A DNA stretch of 64,000 nt from Candidatus Sysuiplasma acidicola (GCA_019721035.1 JAHEAA010000006.1:1-64000); one strand, 5' to 3'. Positions 17,997 to 26,680 are shown, numbered from the stretch's first letter. Notes: generated by a model from the sequence alone, not told the origin. Numbers and translations are program-made.

Positions 17997-18182
17997 TCAC
18001 CAGACATCCCGCAGGTAGGCGAAGGCAGCACATTCGAAACACTCATCCGCCGTTCCAGAGAATGAACCTGAGGGGAGTCTGGAAGGCTCATATCTGTCGA
18101 TGCTCGCCCTGTAGAATGCGAAACGCCACCGGTTGCCGTGTATGTGATCGAGCCTGCAGAGATGAACCGGTGTGCTGTCCAT
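17997..18182 (-). CDS. Small hypothetical protein next to the element
   Basis: 61 aa from ATG 18182 (a longer frame reaches 18233 but enters the repeated att flank). The segment RWRFAFYRASIDRYEPS followed by SGSFSGTADE looks like a genuine small domain with aromatic residues, though I cannot name it. It sits on the chromosomal side of the left attachment site. Confidence 0.45.
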   Translation of the reverse strand: MDSTPVHLCRLDHIHGNRWRFAFYRASIDRYEPSRLPSGSFSGTADECFECAAFAYLRDVW

Positions 18183-18213
18183 GATCGTAAAGATCAGATC
18201 CAGGCACGTCACA

Positions 18214-18322
18214 GATGCATGGATTGAAACCAATAGGCCTCATCTCTTAGAAAATTACAGCGCTAATATGAGGGTGTTTGTCGTCGACAAATTGAGATAA
18301 TATTAGAACCGCAGCCTATATT
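18214..18322. repeat. 109-bp direct repeat, left copy (tRNA-Glu 3' flank)
   Basis: Aligns without a gap to 41198-41306, about 82% identical (20 differences by eye). Each copy immediately precedes the identical 26-bp att core on the plus strand. It is thus a diverged duplicate of the sequence downstream of tRNA-Glu. Confidence 0.8.
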
Positions 18323-18348
18323 GGTATGCTCCCGTCGGGATTTGAACC
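18323..18348. repeat. Left attachment core (tRNA-Glu 3' fragment)
   Basis: 26 bp identical to 41307-41332. It contains the last 22 bases of tRNA-Glu (T loop, T stem and acceptor strand) but the rest of the tRNA is absent here. AACC at its inner end also forms a 14-bp palindrome AACCTATATAGGTT (18345-18358). Confidence 0.88.
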
Positions 18349-18349
18349 T

Positions 18350-18371
18350 ATATAGGTTGTGCCTTAAATAT
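18350..18371. repeat. Inner arm, left (inverted copy of 41284-41305)
   Basis: ATATAGGTTGTG plus ten further bases match the reverse complement of 41284-41305 at 20 of 22 positions. In the excised circle the 26-bp core would be flanked by this inverted pair, as expected for integrase arm sites. Confidence 0.65.
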
Positions 18372-18410
18372 AAATAGGTACAATTCCATACGGGTAACCG
18401 GGCAGAAGAA

Positions 18411-19679
18411 ATGGAACCTAAGTATAACGTTCTACTCGAAAACAAGGAATTCAGGAGATGGTATGAGAATGTGGCGAGGGGGCATGAGAGTACTGCGCGC
18501 AATTATCTCCGCTGCCTGGGCAAACTGTGCGGCCTGGTAGGTCGTTCACCGCAGGAAATTATCAAAATGTCCCAGAGGGAAAGGGACGACATGATCCTCG
18601 ATTACATTGCCGACAGGGAAAAGAACGGCATAACCGGTGCCTCGATCAAGGTGGAGATAAAGGCATTGAAATCATGGTTGCGGTGGAATGATAAGCGCAT
18701 AAACAAACCTATCAGGATAAAGCACGCTGGCTGGACAACCACACTTTCCAACGAGTCTATACCGAGCCAGGATGAACTGAAAACCATATTTAATGCGGCA
18801 TCTCCCCAGCAGAGAACTGCAATTGCTCTGGTCGCATTCAGCGGCCTGAGGCTGGAAGTCCTGGGAAACTACAACGGAACAGACGGTCTGAGGGTCGACG
18901 ATTTGGAAGGAGTCCGAATCGACGGGGAAACAGTGACTTTCAGCCGGGTGCCCGCCATGATAAGAGTAAGGACCGAACTGAGCAAGACCGGAAACTCGTA
19001 TTTCACATTCATCGGGCCTGAGGGATGCGACTATATCAGGGCATACCTTGAAAGTAGACTCAGGGCAGGAGAAGAGCTGGGAGATAAATCGCCGTTAGTT
19101 GCACCGGTGAGGAGAAGTGTAAAGTTCATCACCACAATAAACATCGGTGACATCATTCGTAGACCGATGAGGCTCGCAGGCAACGAGCAAAGGCCCTATG
19201 TCTTCCGCTCATATTTCGCGACGAGATCAATGCAGGCTGAAGGGGCCGGTCTGTTGAGAGACTGGCGTGTCTTCATGATGGGTCACAAGGGTGACATAGA
19301 ACACACGTACACGATGAACAAGGGACGGTTGAAAGAGGATCTCATAGAACAGATGAGGGAAGGATACAAAGCCGCTCTTCCGTTTCTGGAGACCTCCAAA
19401 CAGACAGCGCCAATGTCCAACTCCGACTTCTTGAAAAGAATGATTTCTGTCCTGAATCCAAAGGGCGAAGTTTCGAAAGCAGATCAGGCGGAATTAACCA
19501 GACTGATAAGGGAAAAACTGGAGAAAGAACAGAATGAGAACAACGTCACCGATTCCGTCAAGTCACGGTCGGTTCAGCGGGTTGTTCAAATCTCAGAGCT
19601 GGATAATTATCTCCGTGGAGGATATGAGTTCGTTCATGAATTGCCAGACAGCAGAATTATCGTAAGGCATTCTGACTGA
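18411..19679 (+). CDS. int: Tyrosine integrase of the element
   Basis: 422 aa. The N-terminal SAM-like core-binding domain (residues 10-100) is followed by the catalytic domain (120-320). Catalytic residues seen: Arg in FSGLRLEVLG, the Y-x-x-R box YVFRSYF (Tyr replacing the usual first His), GHKGDIEHTY with His and the nucleophile Tyr. The last 100 residues are charged and coiled-coil-like. The TATA-like TTAAATATAAAT (18364-18375) lies 36-47 nt before the ATG and overlaps the left arm repeat, so integrase binding could repress its own promoter. Confidence 0.9.
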   Translation: MEPKYNVLLENKEFRRWYENVARGHESTARNYLRCLGKLCGLVGRSPQEIIKMSQRERDDMILDYIADREKNGITGASIKVEIKALKSWLRWNDKRINKPIRIKHAGWTTTLSNESIPSQDELKTIFNAASPQQRTAIALVAFSGLRLEVLGNYNGTDGLRVDDLEGVRIDGETVTFSRVPAMIRVRTELSKTGNSYFTFIGPEGCDYIRAYLESRLRAGEELGDKSPLVAPVRRSVKFITTINIGDIIRRPMRLAGNEQRPYVFRSYFATRSMQAEGAGLLRDWRVFMMGHKGDIEHTYTMNKGRLKEDLIEQMREGYKAALPFLETSKQTAPMSNSDFLKRMISVLNPKGEVSKADQAELTRLIREKLEKEQNENNVTDSVKSRSVQRVVQISELDNYLRGGYEFVHELPDSRIIVRHSD

Positions 19680-19777
19680 TCTGCCTCCGGAAAGGCCGAC
19701 AGTCATAGTGGGAAAGCGCTCAATGATTCAAATGGGATTGAAAATCAAGTAATGTGGGGGAGGGGGGTCTAAATTGA

Positions 19778-19951
19778 TTAGCGGAGTTCCCTGCTGGATA
19801 ATTTGAGCCAGATGCTGCTCTTGCTTGCAAACTCGGCAAGAGTCAGGACATCGGGCTCAGACATTATCACATCTCTCAAGACTGAAGTGGGAGGTAGCTT
19901 TCTGACGAACTCCTTGATGCCGGTTATGTCTACAGTGGTCTGGGTGACCAT
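19778..19951 (-). CDS. Small hypothetical protein
   Basis: 57 aa, ATG 1 nt after the stop of the upstream gene (TGA-T-ATG), so co-transcribed. Soluble and mildly amphipathic, no family recognised. Third gene of a minus-strand trio. Confidence 0.55.
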   Translation of the reverse strand: MVTQTTVDITGIKEFVRKLPPTSVLRDVIMSEPDVLTLAEFASKSSIWLKLSSRELR

Positions 19952-19952
19952 A

Positions 19953-20237
19953 TCACTTCACGCTCCCAGATTCAGTAATCGCTTTCGGTGCTTTCTCCCA
20001 AGGCAGTCGACTCAGCTCCAATTTTTCCCCACAGAATGGGCAGAATCTCACATCCTTCAACTTTATCCACGGTCTATCATCGTCCAGGACGATGTCAATC
20101 ATCACGCAGCCTCCGTTGGTTATCACCCCTGAAATTGTGTATCCTTCAAGCACTCTGCAGCACCACTTGTCGTGCGCCCAGAAATCGTAAAATGCATAGC
20201 CCAATGAACTCTTATAGCAGAAGGCATCGAACTTCAC
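19953..20237 (-). CDS. Small zinc-ribbon-like hypothetical protein
   Basis: 94 aa from GTG 20237, whose GTGA overlaps the upstream stop; this start removes a 46-nt overlap implied by the longer frame. It is aromatic-rich with a C-terminal RFCPFCGEKLEL, half of a zinc ribbon (CxxC); an upstream KWCC could complete it. It resembles small virus/plasmid proteins in style; role unknown. Confidence 0.55.
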   Translation of the reverse strand: MKFDAFCYKSSLGYAFYDFWAHDKWCCRVLEGYTISGVITNGGCVMIDIVLDDDRPWIKLKDVRFCPFCGEKLELSRLPWEKAPKAITESGSVK

Positions 20238-20560
20238 AATATCTCCCCCTGTTTGAGAAAGGATTTTCGGGCTTCGCAATAGAACCAGCCATTACGGCTC
20301 ATTGTATCGGTGAGAATTATCAGTTCGGAACCAGTGAGTTTCCTTCTAAGCAAAATGCATGAAGGATACTCTCCAACATCCAGATCATATCTGTCTTCCA
20401 TAATCGTCAACCATGGCGGTATAATCACGGGAGAGCTGCTAACGTACTTTCCCATCATTGCACCAATGGCAGGCAGGAAAGCCAATCTGCCTGTCCATGT
20501 CATGGACGAGGTACCTGTAGTTGTACCAGTTGCACCAGTTTTGCTTTTAGCTTGTGCCAT
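20234..20560 (-). CDS. Hypothetical protein, first gene of a minus-strand trio
   Basis: 108 aa. The first 20 residues are Ser/Thr/Gly-rich and probably disordered, then a compact region with CILLRRKL and FYCEARKSF. No family recognised. It is divergent from the winged-helix gene at 20662, and the two share a 100-nt control region with back-to-back TATA-like boxes. Confidence 0.5.
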   Translation of the reverse strand: MAQAKSKTGATGTTTGTSSMTWTGRLAFLPAIGAMMGKYVSSSPVIIPPWLTIMEDRYDLDVGEYPSCILLRRKLTGSELIILTDTMSRNGWFYCEARKSFLKQGEIL

Positions 20561-20577
20561 ATTCTTACTTCCAAGAT

Positions 20578-20634
20578 GAAATATACATCCAACCTATTAA
20601 TATCTTCTGATGTGGAAGCCGAAAGATATATTTC
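20578..20634. promoter_or_regulatory. Divergent promoter with inverted TATA-containing repeats
   Basis: GAAATATA (20578-20585) and its reverse complement TATATTTC (20627-20634) face each other between the trio and the winged-helix gene, each about 20-30 nt from the start codon it would serve. The product of 20662 is a plausible regulator of both. Confidence 0.45.
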
Positions 20635-20661
20635 ATATTCCAACTTGTGTTATAGAAGACA

Positions 20662-20940
20662 ATGCAAAGAATCAGGGTATTTGAAAAACAATCGGGTCTT
20701 CTGAGACTCATCGTGTTTCTCGATGAACAGGATGAATATCTGTTGTCAAAGATATGGGCAGATGCCGGTATCTCGATCAACCAGGGTTATCGCTCGGTTG
20801 AGAAGGCGAAACATATGGGTTTGATCAGGCAAAAAGTGGATGCATCATCCTATCCCCCCAAGAACATGATTTCGCTCACTCCTAAAGGCAAGAAGGTTGC
20901 TGAACTGCTCAAGAATATTGAAGAGGTGTTGGATGAGTGA
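20662..20940 (+). CDS. Winged-helix DNA-binding protein
   Basis: 92 aa. LSKIWADAGISINQGYRSVEK forms the helix-turn-helix and the following KVDASSYPPKNMISLTPKG the wing, as in MarR/archaeal winged-helix regulators. It is the first gene of a plus-strand run up to 24710 and overlaps the next gene by 4 nt (GTGA). It probably autoregulates the cluster from the divergent promoter. Confidence 0.65.
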   Translation: MQRIRVFEKQSGLLRLIVFLDEQDEYLLSKIWADAGISINQGYRSVEKAKHMGLIRQKVDASSYPPKNMISLTPKGKKVAELLKNIEEVLDE

Positions 20941-21398
20941 GTGATGCTAAGAAAGAAAGTGACGATGCAAACGCTACGAAAAATCGTGTGGGCATGGTTG
21001 CAGCCGAAAAACTGTTGAGTAAATGGGGATTTTCCAATATTAGGCGCGCAGACCATGACGGAGAAGGTTGTGACTTCACAGCATTAAAGAGCGGGAGCCA
21101 ATGCAAAATCGAGCTCAAGACTACACAGACCAATGGAGTTCCTGATGGTTATGAAAGCGAGTTCGGGAATTTAGACTCTCTGCCAATCCTAACGGCGGAT
21201 TACCTTCTTGTTGTAAAGGTTGAGAAACGAACGGATGGTAAATTCCATCCTATGGGCGGTCGTCTTGTCACAAAAGAGGAGGTAGGTAGGTACAAGCATA
21301 AGCACCGTGTGGTGAGGCACGTAAAGTTCGCAAATGAATTCCAGAGTGATTTGCGTGACGGGAAAGTAGGCCAGTGCAAGAAATATGAGGAAGATTGA
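20937..21398 (+). CDS. PD-(D/E)xK nuclease-like protein
   Basis: 153 aa from a GTG overlapping the upstream stop. VGMVAAEKLLSKWGF then DHDGEGCDFTAL and CKIELKTTQ give the D-x(n)-E-x-K catalytic core of restriction-type nucleases; it resembles DUF3883/NO VEIN-type domains. No second domain is seen. With the winged-helix gene it forms the start of a tightly spaced operon with membrane proteins. Confidence 0.6.
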   Translation: MSDAKKESDDANATKNRVGMVAAEKLLSKWGFSNIRRADHDGEGCDFTALKSGSQCKIELKTTQTNGVPDGYESEFGNLDSLPILTADYLLVVKVEKRTDGKFHPMGGRLVTKEEVGRYKHKHRVVRHVKFANEFQSDLRDGKVGQCKKYEED

Positions 21399-21410
21399 GG
21401 AGGAAATCAA

Positions 21411-21578
21411 ATGGGAAGCACGGAAATCGATTTTGAGTTCGAAAGTGCCACGAAGCTCACCTACAGGCTCCTAGAGAAGACATTCACGGGCGCTGTGATT
21501 CGAACACCGTATTTGCAGAAGGCGCTGTTCGACAGCCAGATGCCGAAGAGCCTGAGGGTGACAGTGAACTGGGGGTGA
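21411..21578 (+). CDS. Small hypothetical protein
   Basis: 55 aa after a good GAGGAGG ribosome site, ending in the 4-nt overlap (GTGA) with the next gene. Soluble, with an acidic N-terminus (IDFEFESA). No family recognised. The spacing and overlap are the main support. Confidence 0.55.
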   Translation: MGSTEIDFEFESATKLTYRLLEKTFTGAVIRTPYLQKALFDSQMPKSLRVTVNWG

Positions 21579-22468
21579 AAACGATGAAGCGATCTATGGC
21601 GTTCGTTTATGCTGTGATTATCCCGGTTATTCTTATTTTGTTTGCGAAGTACATCAACTTTTTGCCCAATAGCTTGACCCTTGTCCCTGCATTTCTCATA
21701 GCATTTCTTGCATTTATCACAGGAAACTACACTTGGCATGTCATTACATCGCCAGTTCTTGAAATAAAAAGGGGAAAGTCTACACCGAACGGGTCCACCA
21801 ATACCGTTTTTTATCCAGTGTTTATCAAGAACTCAGGCAGAACATCCTGCAAGAATGCGTTGATTAAAGTTTATTTAAAAAATGAGTCTAGCGGAGAAAC
21901 CATAGAGTTTACCCCCAAATGGGCTTCATCACCTGAACCATTTACAAGATATTTTTTCGAGAGAGCGCCCGGATCCAATGGTAAGACGGCACAAGTCAGA
22001 ATTAACAGCGAGGGTTTGAGCCCGACCTTGCTAGCGAACATGTCTCAAACAGTTTCAATTCCGCCAATGCCTAAGGGCGATCAGAATTTTGCTGGTGAAA
22101 GAGCTGACTTGTTTTTTTGGGACATGGGAGGGCAATTCGCCTTGAGGTTAGTGGGCGAATCAGGAACGACCATGATTAATGCACCTCCGGGTGTTAAGAA
22201 ATTCTCACCTTTCGACTTTTATTTGAATAGGGGTTCCTCTTCCAGCGCTCTGAAGAGTGCAGATTACAATGGAACGCTCTATATCATTGCTGACGACTAC
22301 TGTGGTGCTTGCAAAATAATCCTCCGCAAATGGGAAGAGCCTGATTTTACAACAGCCCAGCCTGGAGACCTTCTCTCTGCATCAGATAAGTTTCAATTTT
22401 CATTATCTTATGCTAAAATTAAAGGTGTTAAATCCATTAAGGTAACTGAGGAGGGACTGGAGGGATGA
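21575..22468 (+). CDS. Membrane protein with C-terminal beta-rich domain
   Basis: 297 aa from GTG (or 294 from ATG 21584). Two membrane helices at about residues 8-27 and 35-53, then a 240-residue soluble domain opening with PVLEIKRGKS and containing repeated short beta-like stretches and DDYCGACKII (two Cys three apart). A similar layout (helices, then a beta-rich domain) recurs in the gene at 23988. No family recognised. Confidence 0.6.
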   Translation: MKTMKRSMAFVYAVIIPVILILFAKYINFLPNSLTLVPAFLIAFLAFITGNYTWHVITSPVLEIKRGKSTPNGSTNTVFYPVFIKNSGRTSCKNALIKVYLKNESSGETIEFTPKWASSPEPFTRYFFERAPGSNGKTAQVRINSEGLSPTLLANMSQTVSIPPMPKGDQNFAGERADLFFWDMGGQFALRLVGESGTTMINAPPGVKKFSPFDFYLNRGSSSSALKSADYNGTLYIIADDYCGACKIILRKWEEPDFTTAQPGDLLSASDKFQFSLSYAKIKGVKSIKVTEEGLEG

Positions 22469-22710
22469 ATGAGATTTTTGTGTTTCTTGGCAGTATTTTG
22501 CTTACATTGGGGATAAGCTTTTTTCACTCTGGATTCAGTTTTGTAACTCTCATGGACGCAGTGGTGTCCAGTCCTGGAGGAGCGTTGCTTTTCAATGATA
22601 GCGCAATCTTGTCAAGTTGCAGAAACGCGGCGCAATTGCGATCACTCTCTGCCGGAGTCACGCTAACAGGAATGTGCATGATTGTAACAGACTTGGCATG
22701 GAGGGACTGA
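22465..22710 (+). CDS. Small two-span membrane protein
   Basis: 81 aa, ATG overlapping the upstream stop (ATGA). Hydrophobic segments at about 4-24 and 62-76 flank a polar loop. No family recognised. Co-transcribed with its neighbours. Confidence 0.5.
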   Translation: MNEIFVFLGSILLTLGISFFHSGFSFVTLMDAVVSSPGGALLFNDSAILSSCRNAAQLRSLSAGVTLTGMCMIVTDLAWRD

Positions 22711-22714
22711 GGAG

Positions 22715-22957
22715 GTGCTCGAGGAAGATGAACGTGTCAATTGTTGTTATCAATCCACTCTAAGAAATGTAAACAACAGAGATACTGAGCAAGATTCAAA
22801 CACATCTTTCTTGAGGTGGCAGAAAATGTTCTTGGTTCAGATCGCATCAGAAGCTTTTGAAAAGAGCATTATGGTTCCTTCTATTGATACGTGCACAATA
22901 TTGACTTTTAAACCTGAAAATACTGAGATTGTTGACAAAATGCCTCATTTATGGTGA
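22715..22957 (+). CDS. Small hypothetical protein
   Basis: 80 codons from a GTG placed 4 nt after the previous stop with a GAGGAG site. It overlaps the next gene's earliest start by 29 nt. It has two adjacent Cys, is soluble, and no family is recognised. Confidence 0.4.
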   Translation: MLEEDERVNCCYQSTLRNVNNRDTEQDSNTSFLRWQKMFLVQIASEAFEKSIMVPSIDTCTILTFKPENTEIVDKMPHLW

Positions 22958-23984
22958 TGTGTTGCCAGGAAGACTTTCTGATGAAAAATTGAAGAATCTT
23001 CTTATGAGTATGCCTATAGGTGTGTTGAAAAGAGTCTTGAAAAACGCAAGTAAAGGAAGACTGGAAGGAGTTCGGATGACGAGCCTGGAAGATATTGCGG
23101 ATGCTGTTGTAAACGTGGGAATTGATGAAAAGACTGAAGAGGAAATATTACGACTTTACGGAGAAATTGGGCAAGAGCTTGAGCCAGAAACAATACATTT
23201 TGTCTCCTTAACAAAAGGACAAGACTTATCGACCATCGAGACCAAACTAAGAGCACATCCCTTCAATAAGGAAAGCGGCACGGGAAAGATCACTGTTGAT
23301 GGGTTCGACATCGAGAATATAGAGGTCACCGACAGCTGTAACACCGTTTATTTCTGGTATCTTTCCCAAAGTGAATCACTTGGAACAGATTACGAGGTAA
23401 AGAGTGATTGGAATAACATTGGTGTTGGACTAACGTTTAATGTCGATGAAATGCGAATTGAATTACGTGGAAAGGCTGCACAAGCGTCTAAAGCTCTTTC
23501 ATTCATCGAACGTGCTGTGCGCATCGGTTGTTCCTATCCAAACCCTGTGGAAGTTAGTGCCGAGCAGCTCGAAGAGAGTTTTAAGAAGTTGACTTCGAGA
23601 ATAACAACTGCATGCAATGCCCAAAATTCTTCAGATGGGCGTTCTCCAATAGAGATTCGTTCAATGAATTTCTTTTATCCCACGGGGGCGATGTCTGACA
23701 AATCATTTAAAGGCAGAGAGGACATCTTCACTCATCCAGACGTAAGATATGAAATCGATAGAATGAGCGCAAAGGTTATGCAAATAGGAGGAGTGCTCAC
23801 CTATAAGAATCTGGATTTCAATTTCAAGGTTGGATTTGTTCGTCTTTTTGGGTCAGGAAAATACATAGGCGTGTTACACATCCAAGAGCGTGGGTCAGGT
23901 ATTGGCGAGTCGTCCATCAAGAGAGACCTCTTAAAGTTAATTCTTCAGGTATATTTCGGCGAATTTAGAAAATACTTCTCCTGA
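22929..23984 (+). CDS. Hypothetical protein in the nuclease/membrane cluster
   Basis: 351 aa from TTG 22929 (GTG 22956 is the alternative). Soluble, alpha then alpha/beta, with two similar-looking halves rich in DGF and VDEM strands. No catalytic motif I can name. It is 3 nt upstream of the next membrane gene. It could be the sensor or effector of the cluster. Confidence 0.6.
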   Translation: MLTKCLIYGDVLPGRLSDEKLKNLLMSMPIGVLKRVLKNASKGRLEGVRMTSLEDIADAVVNVGIDEKTEEEILRLYGEIGQELEPETIHFVSLTKGQDLSTIETKLRAHPFNKESGTGKITVDGFDIENIEVTDSCNTVYFWYLSQSESLGTDYEVKSDWNNIGVGLTFNVDEMRIELRGKAAQASKALSFIERAVRIGCSYPNPVEVSAEQLEESFKKLTSRITTACNAQNSSDGRSPIEIRSMNFFYPTGAMSDKSFKGREDIFTHPDVRYEIDRMSAKVMQIGGVLTYKNLDFNFKVGFVRLFGSGKYIGVLHIQERGSGIGESSIKRDLLKLILQVYFGEFRKYFS

Positions 23985-23987
23985 GGC

Positions 23988-24710
23988 ATGAATGGTATGG
24001 TAGATTACAAATTCGAACTCCAGTACACCATATCATTATTTGTCATGGTTTTCGCTGCGATAACAGCAGGCTTTCACGCATATGTATATTCCTATGATGC
24101 CTTCTTTGTTTTCGGCATTTCTCAACTTATTTGGTTGAGTGTAAGCCGGAGCTCCAAAGAACCGCGACTTTCCGAGAGCTTGTCTCAAGAATCTGCAGAT
24201 ACTGCCTTGGAAGTCAGCACTATATTATTTTCCGCGGCCGCTGTTTTTGTTATCTCAGAGCAGGTTTTATTTACATTCACTCGTTGTTTCAGTCTTGTTG
24301 TGATGATTCCATTTACGGCAGCATTCGTTGCGTCGTTTCCTTTATTTAGAAACATCCAAAAATCTAGATACTGGCGCAGAATCATATTCCAGGTGAACCC
24401 AACGGAAATTAAGGTATATGACAAGTACGAAGATGATTCAATAACGCTCTATCTGAAGAATGAGACAAGAAGAGAGAGATCCATTCAAATCGATATTAAG
24501 ATACCCAATGGGATCAGTATGAGAGTAAACGGCGGCGAAGACGTGTTGAATAAACATCAAGAACAGTTAGACCTTTATCCAGGTAAGGAAATAGTTCGTG
24601 AGCTTTCTTTTAAACACAGTGGAGAAAAAAGCGTGTCTTCGTTCTTAGAAATTGGTATTCGTGGCGAGAAAGGCTCTTTAAGAACCTCCGCCAAATTGAT
24701 CAAACGTTGA
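23988..24710 (+). CDS. Membrane protein with C-terminal beta-sandwich-like domain
   Basis: 240 aa. Four hydrophobic segments in the first 125 residues, then a soluble domain beginning VNPTEIKVYDKYEDD that looks immunoglobulin- or CARDB-like (SITLYLKNETRRERSIQIDI). It mirrors the helix-then-beta design of the 21575 product. No family recognised. Last gene of the run. Confidence 0.6.
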   Translation: MNGMVDYKFELQYTISLFVMVFAAITAGFHAYVYSYDAFFVFGISQLIWLSVSRSSKEPRLSESLSQESADTALEVSTILFSAAAVFVISEQVLFTFTRCFSLVVMIPFTAAFVASFPLFRNIQKSRYWRRIIFQVNPTEIKVYDKYEDDSITLYLKNETRRERSIQIDIKIPNGISMRVNGGEDVLNKHQEQLDLYPGKEIVRELSFKHSGEKSVSSFLEIGIRGEKGSLRTSAKLIKR

Positions 24711-24787
24711 TCGCATTCAATTCCAGTAAAACAACTCTGTCCTACTTTCTTCCTTCTCAGTGACTCTGGTGTTGTCGCAAAACCTCT

Positions 24788-25470
24788 CTAATTCACTCTC
24801 CAGGGAGGCTTACCGAATTTCTTGATGACAAACCCGTTCTTGTTGATGTTCAGTAGCTAATTCCCTTTCAGCGTCGGCAGAATCTCGGCCAAATCATCGA
24901 AGTCACTTTCCTTGAAGTTGTGACGGTAGAACTTCTTGCCGAAATAGGGCGTGTCGAGGTAGAAGAAAGCATCTTCGATTTCGTACCTCTTCATCAGGTC
25001 TCTGAAGTCGAGATGCTAGATTGTCCAGCTCTGAATCTCTCTGCTGACCTCTTCAACTCTTGCAACCGCATCAAGTACCTTGAGCGAGATGGACCTTCTG
25101 TTTCCCACCAGATATCCGAAAGTCCAGCCCTTGCCTGCAAACGAACTGTAGAACACGAAGAATGTTGTGAACACATCATCCACAGGTTCTCCAGTTTCAG
25201 GTGTGTGGACATATTTCTCAAACAGCTCCCTCGAATACACGAACGTTTCGAACCTTTGCCTGAACTCATATGGGCACTCCCTGATTACGTTTAACAGGTT
25301 GACGAGTCTCAAGTCGATGTCGTTGTAAACATTGTTCCTGGCATCCACATCGAACAGGAACTTGTCTGAGCCCCCAAAGGCGTTTATCGCGACAGGTTTT
25401 CCCGACCTCTAGAATGTCTCCTTTATCTCACCCATCAGGTAAAATTTGCCGCCGCCGTTGACACTGTAGA
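24788..25470 (-). pseudogene. D12-class (Dam-like) adenine methyltransferase with four in-frame TAG codons
   Basis: About 225 codons read in one frame with no frameshift. The N-terminal GGGKFYLMGEIKETF and INAFGGSDKFLF match the D12 motif I region, DIDLRLVNLLNVIRE and TFVYSRELFEKY the middle, and HLDFRDLMKRYE then FFYLDTPYFG motif IV (DPPY changed to DTPY). TAG codons interrupt at 25409-25411, 25016-25018, 24857-24859 and 24788-24790; no TAA or TGA occurs in this span. No start codon is evident at the 5' end. It is judged decayed. Confidence 0.75.
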
Positions 25471-25595
25471 CAGTGACAAGTTATATGCACGGTTCCAGAG
25501 TGCCATGGATGTCGTCTCCAGGCACCGTACAGGTCTGGCAAGTGAGTAGAGATGTGAAGTGGTTTGAGTGATGCTTGGATGGAAAGCACAAGCCT

Positions 25596-25805
25596 TCAGA
25601 GCAGCCCCATTTCCTTTTTGAGTGTGTTGGCCCTGTCCTCTGCTATGTGCGATATAACGAAGTTGAACTTTTCTTCCATCTGTGTAGTCAACGTTTCCCT
25701 GTCTTTTGTCGACTTCACGGTTTCCCTGAATATCGAATAATCCAGGTTGAACTGGTCTTTCCTGCCCGTCACATATTCCTTCACAAATGCGTTGCCCTTC
25801 GCCAT
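25596..25805 (-). CDS. Small hypothetical protein upstream of the methylase remnant
   Basis: 69 aa from ATG 25805. Helical and charged, possibly coiled-coil. No family recognised. It may be a leftover of the restriction locus. Confidence 0.35.
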   Translation of the reverse strand: MAKGNAFVKEYVTGRKDQFNLDYSIFRETVKSTKDRETLTTQMEEKFNFVISHIAEDRANTLKKEMGLL

Positions 25806-26125
25806 TTCATTCACTTCTTTTCTTGTTTTCCACGCGGGTTTCAGGCCAGAACAGTGTCGCTCATTCGGATGAGGCCGAAAGATGTATTATGTATAGCCGC
25901 ACAGTGTCACGTCTTAAATCAGTGTTCTCTGATACCGTGTGCAATGGAAATCAACGATTTCAGAGAAAATTTCGTGTCAGACTTCCTGAACGAGAAAGTC
26001 AAACCGGTTTCTGATGAAAACTGAACCGATAGACTCTGCCATGCACAGACTTACTTTAATAACCGAGAAGAAATTTCACAATACATGGGGATGAGCGTCC
26101 CGTCTGCCGGAGCGAGGTAACTTTG
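25806..26125. other. Intergenic, no gene seen
   Basis: No frame of coding character on either strand. A TTTAATAA box at 26054-26061, some 65-72 nt before the type IIG start, is the only promoter-like element noticed. Confidence 0.35.
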
Positions 26126-26680
26126 ATGCTGACACCTAGAGAGGTAGAGCAGAATGCCATAAGATTCTCTACAGAATGGAAAGATGAGAGTCGAGAGAAA
26201 GCCGAAGCCCATAGCTTCTGGGATGCTTTTTTTGACGTCTTTGGATTGTCTAGACGGCGACTAGCTTCCTTTGAGGAACCTGCTAAAAAATTTGATGGTC
26301 GGCGTGGGTCAATCGACTTATTTTGGAAGGGTAAACTCCTTGTAGAACATAAGTCCAAAGGAGAGAATCTCGATGCTGCTTACACACAGGGATTGGATTA
26401 CTTCGCCGGAATTTCGGAGGAGGATTTACCAAAGTATGTCTTGGTTTCTGACTTTGCGCGTTTTCGTCTCTATGACTTAGAGGAACATGACTCCAAACCA
26501 GACGAGTTTCCCTTGGAGAAGTTCCATGAGAATCTCCATCTATTCAACTTCATTCTTGGCTGGGAAACGCGCAAGGTAGTTGATGAGGCTCCAGTGAATA
26601 TCCGGGCGGCGGAGCTAATGGGTCAGCTTCACGATGCTCTGAAGGCGTCAGGATACACCGGCCATCCGCTAGTGCCCTGA
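26126..26680 (+). pseudogene. Type IIG restriction-modification protein, 5' part (nuclease domain), cut by IS630-type element
   Basis: From ATG 26126 the frame encodes the N-terminal domain, with RRGSIDLFWKGKLLVEHKSKG carrying the D-x(n)-E-x-K nuclease core typical of MmeI/BREX-PglX-like single-chain enzymes. At codon 183 (CCG CTA) an IS has inserted at TA, so the frame runs three codons into the IS and stops. Joining 26671 to 27880 restores a 930-residue frame. A nuclease-only fragment could still be made. Confidence 0.85.

Noticed and set aside
24788-25470. Pyrrolysine-style decoding of TAG in the methylase remnant
   Set aside because: TAG serves as an ordinary stop at several genes here, the remnant lacks a start and a conserved motif residue, and no pyl gene is in the window. 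Kept only as a question.
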